Assembly (NCBI GenBank): GCA_025559845.1
Contig: CP048470.1
Coordinates: 1-64,000, forward strand
Direction of reading: 5' to 3'
Length of the DNA: 64,000 nt
DNA from: Agrobacterium tumefaciens
GTDB taxonomy: Bacteria > Pseudomonadota > Alphaproteobacteria > Rhizobiales > Rhizobiaceae
Shown piece after piece: positions 59,825 to 64,000 of the stretch. Below the pieces are notes generated by a model that saw only the letters and a program-made list of their open reading frames with translations, made no database searches and was not told where the DNA came from. The translations under genes and the position numbers were made by a program. Numbering within the stretch: the first letter of the stretch is position 1; every line of letters starts with the position of its first letter.

Positions 59825-60391
59825 ATGTTTCCCATCAACCTCGACCTGCAACTCTCGACAGCAGCGGCCATTTTTGGCTCCGTATGCCTGATGATCTGGC
59901 CATTGTTTCGCAGCCGGACGACCATACTAACGGTACAGATCGGAATCGGCATTGGCTTCGCCCTGCACTATGCTTTGCTCGGAGCAATGACCGGTGCATT
60001 GGCAAATCTGCTGGGGACAGCACAGATCGGCATCGCGCTCGTTGTCGCCAACGCCCGCGTCGGGCGCATGCTTACATTCATACTCATCGGTGCAATGCTC
60101 GTGTTACCGCTGATGACCTGGAATGGGCCCGCCTCTCTTTTCGCCGCAGCCGGATCGGTGCTGATTGCGATAGGCCGGGCCCATAGCCAGGAACTCATGC
60201 TACGGGTTCTAATCATGGCCGGCACTGCCCTTTGGCTCGCACACGACATACTGATGATGTCTCCAATCGCCTTCATCGATACAGTAAGCCTTGTGGTCAG
60301 CATGTTCGGGCTGTGGCGCTTGATCACGCACAACAATGCAAGTGATCGCGAACGGATGAGCGCCGACGGCCGGCTGGTTCCACTCAAGTGA
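59825..60391 (+). CDS. YgjV-type inner membrane protein
   Basis: A 188-residue protein with about six membrane helices (AAAIFGSVCLMIWPLF, IGIGIGFALHYALLGAMTGA, IALVVANARVGRMLTFILIG, LRVLIMAGTALWLAHDILMM). Pattern and length suit the YgjV/inner-membrane family of unknown function. It lies 86 bases behind the truncated hydrolase and 43 bases before an OmpR-type regulator in the same direction, so all may be cotranscribed. Confidence 0.7.
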   Translation: MFPINLDLQLSTAAAIFGSVCLMIWPLFRSRTTILTVQIGIGIGFALHYALLGAMTGALANLLGTAQIGIALVVANARVGRMLTFILIGAMLVLPLMTWNGPASLFAAAGSVLIAIGRAHSQELMLRVLIMAGTALWLAHDILMMSPIAFIDTVSLVVSMFGLWRLITHNNASDRERMSADGRLVPLK

Positions 60392-60434
60392 AGGGTTCAT
60401 CCCGCATTTCGGCAACAAAAGCAGTGGAATATCG

Positions 60435-61166
60435 ATGTCAGAAAACCGCAACAGGGCCAGCGTGCTGGTGATCGATGACGATCCCGCATTGGGGCAAATG
60501 CTGGTCGCGTACATGCGCAAGAGCAACATCGTAGCCGAGCATGTCGGCACCCGCGAGGAAGCATTCATCGCTTACGAGAAGTTTGATCCCGACCTTGTCG
60601 TACTGGACCTACAGCTGCGAAACGACGATGGCTTGGATATACTGCGCGAATTACGCACGCGTACCGATGTTCCGGTCATCATCATCACAGGCCATCGCCT
60701 AGATGAAATCGACCGCGTGGTGGGACTGGAACTGGGAGCCGACGACTATCTTGCAAAGCCCTTCGGCGTGCGTGAACTTCTAGCTAGGATTCGTGCAGTA
60801 CTGCGCCGTCGCTCGGCAGGCCTGACCAACCCTAAGCGCAAGGCAGAAAGCGGGAAGTGGCGCTTCGAAGGCTGGGAACTTCGCTTGCGAACGCGACAAC
60901 TGATGAACCCCGAAGGGTTGCCGGTCGTTTTGACCAAGAACGAATATACGCTCCTGGTCGCCTTCCTCGAGGCCGCCGGCCGCCCTCTCACCCGCGAGCA
61001 TCTTCTGCAGGCGACGAGAGTGCATGAGGATATCTTCGACAGGAGTATCGACGTGCAGATTCTGCGCCTCCGACGCAAGCTGGAACAGGTGGCCAGTACG
61101 CCACGGATCATCAAGACGGAACGCGGTGTTGGTTACACTTTTGCCGTTCCGGTGGAGCGGGTGTGA
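60435..61166 (+). CDS. OmpR/PhoB-type response regulator, orphan
   Basis: A 243-residue regulator: receiver with D14-D16 acidic cluster, D58 (LVVLDLQLRNDDG) and Lys in YLAKPFGVREL; winged helix with LTKNEYTLLVAFLEAAGRPL and DIFDRSIDVQILRLRRKLEQ, ERGVGYTFAVP. No kinase gene is adjacent. It belongs to the same broad subfamily as the regulator at 25.5 kb (similar DRSID.Q..RLRRK block) but is clearly distinct. Targets are unknown. Confidence 0.88.
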   Translation: MSENRNRASVLVIDDDPALGQMLVAYMRKSNIVAEHVGTREEAFIAYEKFDPDLVVLDLQLRNDDGLDILRELRTRTDVPVIIITGHRLDEIDRVVGLELGADDYLAKPFGVRELLARIRAVLRRRSAGLTNPKRKAESGKWRFEGWELRLRTRQLMNPEGLPVVLTKNEYTLLVAFLEAAGRPLTREHLLQATRVHEDIFDRSIDVQILRLRRKLEQVASTPRIIKTERGVGYTFAVPVERV

Positions 61167-61410
61167 GCACATCTGCGTCCCTAATGTCTTGAAAGGATAC
61201 GAACCGTAGACCCGCGGTGCAATTTGTCTAACCCTCTGGAACTCTGAAACTCTAAAAAATAAAGCATTGTCCGCCGTAAGCCACGTTATGGACCTCGGTA
61301 ATGTTCTGGAAATGAGCGAGGGATTTGGAAAACAGACCTCCACAGATCCATGATTTCGGACCAAAGATGCGGAACGGGATATGTCCCGCACTCCACCGGC
61401 TTATCGAATA

Positions 61411-62004
61411 CTACAGCTTAACGCTCTTGGCTGCCATTGTGGCTTTCGCCCACCAGATTAACTCCTCAAGTGCTGCCTTCGCCGAGTGAAGCAGATTTGC
61501 CTCGATATCTTCAATGGCCTTGTCGCCACCTCGCGGCATAATCGCCATGAAGTCGCCGCCGGCGATATGGACCGCAGACCGTGTGGAAACCATCTGCAGT
61601 TCAGTCCCGATCGCCCGCAGGTGTTCGACGGCACGCGCCGCGCCGACACCGCCATAGCCGATAGCAGTGAAAGGCTTTCGGTTCCATTCCTTGTATGCTT
61701 GGTCGAGGGCGTTCTTCAGCGCGCCCGTGATGGAATGATTGTATTCGGCAACGACGAATATGTAGCCGTCGAAGCGACCAATGGTTTCCTGCCAACGAAT
61801 GGCTTCCGGGTTCTGGCTCGGCATCCAGAGGTTCGATGCCATTTCGTCGAAGAACGGAAGATCATGGTCGCGAAGATCAACAATCTCCACGTCGATATCG
61901 CCAATCGCCTGCGCCTGCTTGAGCATCCATTGGGCTGGCTTGTCGGCGAGCCGCGTAGGCCGGGTGGAGCCGATGATAATTGCGATCTTTGGTCTGGAAG
62001 TCAT
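61411..62004 (-). CDS. NADPH-dependent FMN reductase
   Basis: A 197-residue flavodoxin-like reductase: IAIIIGSTRPTRLADKPAQW (FMN phosphate loop), VVAEYNHSITGALKNALDQA, FTAIGYGGVGAARAVEHLRA. This family (ChrR/azoreductase-like) reduces quinones, chromate or other electrophiles using NAD(P)H. It is the last gene of the leftward group with a hydrolase gene 50 bases upstream. A role in detoxification is inferred. Confidence 0.87.
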   Translation of the reverse strand: MTSRPKIAIIIGSTRPTRLADKPAQWMLKQAQAIGDIDVEIVDLRDHDLPFFDEMASNLWMPSQNPEAIRWQETIGRFDGYIFVVAEYNHSITGALKNALDQAYKEWNRKPFTAIGYGGVGAARAVEHLRAIGTELQMVSTRSAVHIAGGDFMAIMPRGGDKAIEDIEANLLHSAKAALEELIWWAKATMAAKSVKL

Positions 62005-62053
62005 GAGTTTTCCTCTTGTGCGTCGAATTGGGTTTGTGGGGCTACGGCTCAGA

Positions 62054-62989
62054 TCAGTTATCGACGGGCGTCAGAAATTTTAGCAGAGCATCGAGAAGAG
62101 CTTCGGGCTGCTCCTCGGCCGGATAGTGACCGCAATCCGGGATGATAACGGATTCCACGTTGCTCGCGACTGTACGCAACTCGTTCTCGACCATCGGACC
62201 GCATGCAAGGGCCCCGGAGAATGCGAGAACCGGGATACTGATCATCGCCTCCTTGCGGCGACGATACTGCGGGATAGACTGATCAATTGCGCGGTAGTAG
62301 TCGAAGCTTGCCTTGAGCGCGCCAGGAACCCGGCGGAGGGTCTCGATATAGAACTCCTTGCCGTAGGCAGGATACTTCTCCGTAGAACCCGACTTCGTGT
62401 CGAACTGGTAGCCGAAATAAAGGTCCTCACGACCTTCGACGAGGCGTTCGTTGACGCCGAGCGCGCGGTTGAAGTTGAAGTGCCAGAGGAAATCGCTGAC
62501 CCAGCGGTCGTCACTGAGCAGCGGCGGCGACGGCGACAGGCCGGGGACGATGGCTTCGCCGAGAGCGATGCGCTCGATGCGATCCGGGCGGTCGGCGGCC
62601 ATCACGTAACCGATCCACAGACCGACATCATGTCCGACCATCGAAAACTTCTCGTGACCGAGCGCGTCCATAAGGGCGAACATGTCGGCAGAAAGAGTGT
62701 CGGCATCGTAGCCTTCGGAAGGCTTTTCGGACAGACCGACACCACGAGGGTCTACGGCAATGACCGTGAAATGCTGGCTGAGCGGAAGCATAAGGTAGCG
62801 CCAGGCAAACCAGTTCTGCGGCCAACCACCGAGCAGGAGGAGTGCTGGCCCCTGCCCGCCGATAACTGCATGAAGTCCGATGCCGTTGGCATCGACACGA
62901 TGGCTGCTGAACACGTCGCGGAAGCCATTGGGGAGTTTAGGCACCCCTGTCACAGAACCGAAGCCGTCCAGTGGTCTTGTCTTGGTCAT
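62054..62989 (-). CDS. Alpha/beta hydrolase (epoxide hydrolase/haloalkane dehalogenase-like)
   Basis: A 311-residue protein; the start at 62989 (MTKTRPLDGFGSVTGVPKLP) is preferred to the frame at 63046. The HGG..-type oxyanion loop LLLGGWPQNWFAW, nucleophile loop MVGHDVGLWIGYVMA (Asp instead of Ser at the elbow, as in epoxide hydrolases and dehalogenases), and the catalytic His in PDCGHYPAEEQPEAL are visible. The Asp nucleophile suggests epoxide or halide chemistry. It shares the direction with the FMN reductase and the cupin genes. Confidence 0.85.
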   Translation of the reverse strand: MTKTRPLDGFGSVTGVPKLPNGFRDVFSSHRVDANGIGLHAVIGGQGPALLLLGGWPQNWFAWRYLMLPLSQHFTVIAVDPRGVGLSEKPSEGYDADTLSADMFALMDALGHEKFSMVGHDVGLWIGYVMAADRPDRIERIALGEAIVPGLSPSPPLLSDDRWVSDFLWHFNFNRALGVNERLVEGREDLYFGYQFDTKSGSTEKYPAYGKEFYIETLRRVPGALKASFDYYRAIDQSIPQYRRRKEAMISIPVLAFSGALACGPMVENELRTVASNVESVIIPDCGHYPAEEQPEALLDALLKFLTPVDN

Positions 62990-63099
62990 GGATATCACTC
63001 TCTTTGATACGCGTGTCGAAGCGCTCGTCCTTTCGGTCGAGTTCAATACTTCGGCGATTGATAGGTTGATCGGCAGGCCGTCGCGGACCTGTCGGGCGA

Positions 63100-63648
63100 T
63101 TACTTGGCCGTAAGAAACTCGGTCCGATACTTGAGCGCCAGAGAATCAGCGAGCTTCTTCTTTTCAGCCTGCGTGACAGCGTCGGGCTTGGGAGCCGGAG
63201 ACTGACGATCAGGAATGCGGTCGGCGATCGAAAGGAAGAATTCTTCCTGTCCCGCAGGTGTGCACATGCAGAGCATATGCGCCATCTTTCCGGATCGGTT
63301 GGCGAAACGGTGCGGGGCTTTGGCGGGGATGTTCACGGTCGCTGGTGCGCGGATGGTCTGCGTTTCTCCGCGGAAGGTGAATTCTAGCTCGCCTTCGAGC
63401 AAAGTGAACATCTCTTCGAAGTCATGCCTGTGCGGAGGCGGTCCGCCACCATCAGGGACGAGCATATCGATCAGGGTGTAACGCCCTTCCGTTTGCTCGC
63501 CTGATACCAGGATGGTGTAGACGTTACCGGCTTGCGAGATGTGAGGGATCGATGGGTCGTCCGGCAACACGACAGTCAGCGAACGGTTAAGATCGTCCGC
63601 CGGAAGTGGTGTATCTGCGGGGATGGTCGTGATCGAATGGTCGGTCAT
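63100..63648 (-). CDS. Cupin-domain protein
   Basis: A 182-residue protein with a single cupin barrel (LVPDGGGPPPHRHDFEEMFT with the metal-binding HxH...E and VNIPAKAPHRFANRSGKMAH with the second-motif His). The N-terminal part (SLTVVLPDDPSIPHISQAGN) is typical of small sensor or isomerase cupins. The gene precedes the hydrolase gene by 110 bases. A TTGA-N6-TCAA site (63,690) lies 42 bases before its start. Confidence 0.85.
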   Translation of the reverse strand: MTDHSITTIPADTPLPADDLNRSLTVVLPDDPSIPHISQAGNVYTILVSGEQTEGRYTLIDMLVPDGGGPPPHRHDFEEMFTLLEGELEFTFRGETQTIRAPATVNIPAKAPHRFANRSGKMAHMLCMCTPAGQEEFFLSIADRIPDRQSPAPKPDAVTQAEKKKLADSLALKYRTEFLTAK

Positions 63649-63689
63649 GCATTTTGTCCCGTTGTTTCGAATATGAATGTATCACTGGC

Positions 63690-63703
63690 TTGATAATGCT
63701 CAA
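63690..63703. promoter_or_regulatory. Weaker FixK/FNR-like box (TTGATAATGCTCAA)
   Basis: Keeps TTGA-N6-TCAA but has C at the first position of the right half instead of A or G. It is centred about 48 bases before the cupin gene start, suitable for an activator, but lies 24 kb from the FixK island. Confidence 0.4.
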
Positions 63704-63755
63704 GATTCGAAATATGCCGTTCTCGTGTTCCGGAATTGGAACACTATGCCTGCGA

Positions 63756-63971
63756 TCACGGGTTCCTTCGTGTGTGGTTGAACCAGTCCTCGACTCTTCT
63801 GTACATTTCCGCTGATTCGTCCTTTTCTGATAGAGTAAGGTCCATCAGAAACCTCGCCGCCGCGACTGCCCTTGCATCGGAAATTGCGAGGTCGTGTTCA
63901 GTGCAGAACTGATCAAGTATGCGGCGAACGAGCATCAAGGAAGCACCATGAAACTCTGGTGTCTGAGCCAT
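63756..63971 (-). CDS. Small hypothetical protein, 71 residues
   Basis: A short helical, acidic protein (MAQTPEFHGASLMLVRRILD ... SEMYRRVEDWFNHTRRNP) without signal peptide or membrane segment. It has a plausible position at the head of the leftward group, but I do not recognise its family; GGAGAGAA lies upstream of the start. It may be cut by the window edge only in its promoter. Confidence 0.6.
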   Translation of the reverse strand: MAQTPEFHGASLMLVRRILDQFCTEHDLAISDARAVAAARFLMDLTLSEKDESAEMYRRVEDWFNHTRRNP

Positions 63972-64000
63972 ACTTCTCTCCTGACATCTTGAGAGGTTAC

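Overview
The window looks like accessory DNA from a rhizobial alphaproteobacterium (Rhizobiaceae, Rhizobium/Agrobacterium type). The evidence is protein-level: a BA14K-family protein, a FixL-like hybrid kinase with FixK and an FxkR-like regulator, a DUF1476 ATP synthase zeta-like protein, PrlF-YhaV and Xre-RES modules, and many TRAP, GntR-era style catabolic and stress genes typical of these genomes. No replication, conjugation, rRNA or complete tRNA genes are visible, so plasmid or chromosomal island cannot be decided. Insertion-sequence scars, truncated genes and frameshifts are frequent.

Bases 1-17,000 are a stability and defence-like patchwork. A calcium-binding protein tail is followed by a MNT-type nucleotidyltransferase, ParD with a frameshifted ParE, Xre-RES, a DUF4242-cyclase fusion, a lone XRE protein, VapBC, PrlF-YhaV and HipBA. 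Most antitoxin genes have a visible palindrome or iterated operator upstream. In the middle lies a methyltransferase gene (5,971-7,035), then a 34-bp tandem array and three decayed copies of the same methyltransferase, each behind the same leader. A short dispersed repeat occurs three times between 3.5 and 5.9 kb.

Bases 17,000-22,700 hold a KAP-type P-loop NTPase, an AraC regulator beside a haloperoxidase-like hydrolase, and a kinase pseudogene cut by an IS21-type end.

Bases 22,700-39,850 are the most coherent system: a low-oxygen stress island. It has an oxygen-sensor-like hybrid FixL kinase, FixK, and an OmpR-type regulator resembling FxkR, with a K-box-like site before fixK. At least five perfect FixK/FNR boxes (TTGAY-N4-RTCAA) lie before genes for a GNAT-like protein, a type II P-type ATPase followed by a P1B-like ATPase, universal stress proteins, a BON fragment and an operon with a flavin/pyridoxamine oxidase-like protein and a divergent ATP synthase zeta inhibitor. 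A beta-CASP metallo-beta-lactamase RNase and an alcohol dehydrogenase-GNAT fusion sit among them. Broken remains of phosphoketolase, Hsp20 and GroEL show that the island was once larger.

Bases 39,850-49,800 are mixed: IS3 scars, a papain-like secreted protease split by a frameshift, a DUF429 gene with a displaced start next to a DnaQ-like exonuclease, a J-domain protein, a second ankyrin-repeat protein paralogous to the one at 10 kb, DUF2322 and a LysR regulator. Bases 50,070-55,607 are one leftward operon: an SAF-domain oxidoreductase, an antibiotic-monooxygenase-like protein, a 3-hydroxyisobutyrate dehydrogenase-like enzyme and a complete DctPQM TRAP transporter, presumably for an unknown organic acid. 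An intact IS21 element (56,431-58,925) follows and has removed the 5' end of an alpha/beta hydrolase gene. The right edge has a YgjV-like membrane protein, an orphan OmpR-type regulator and a leftward group of an FMN reductase, an alpha/beta hydrolase, a cupin and a small protein.
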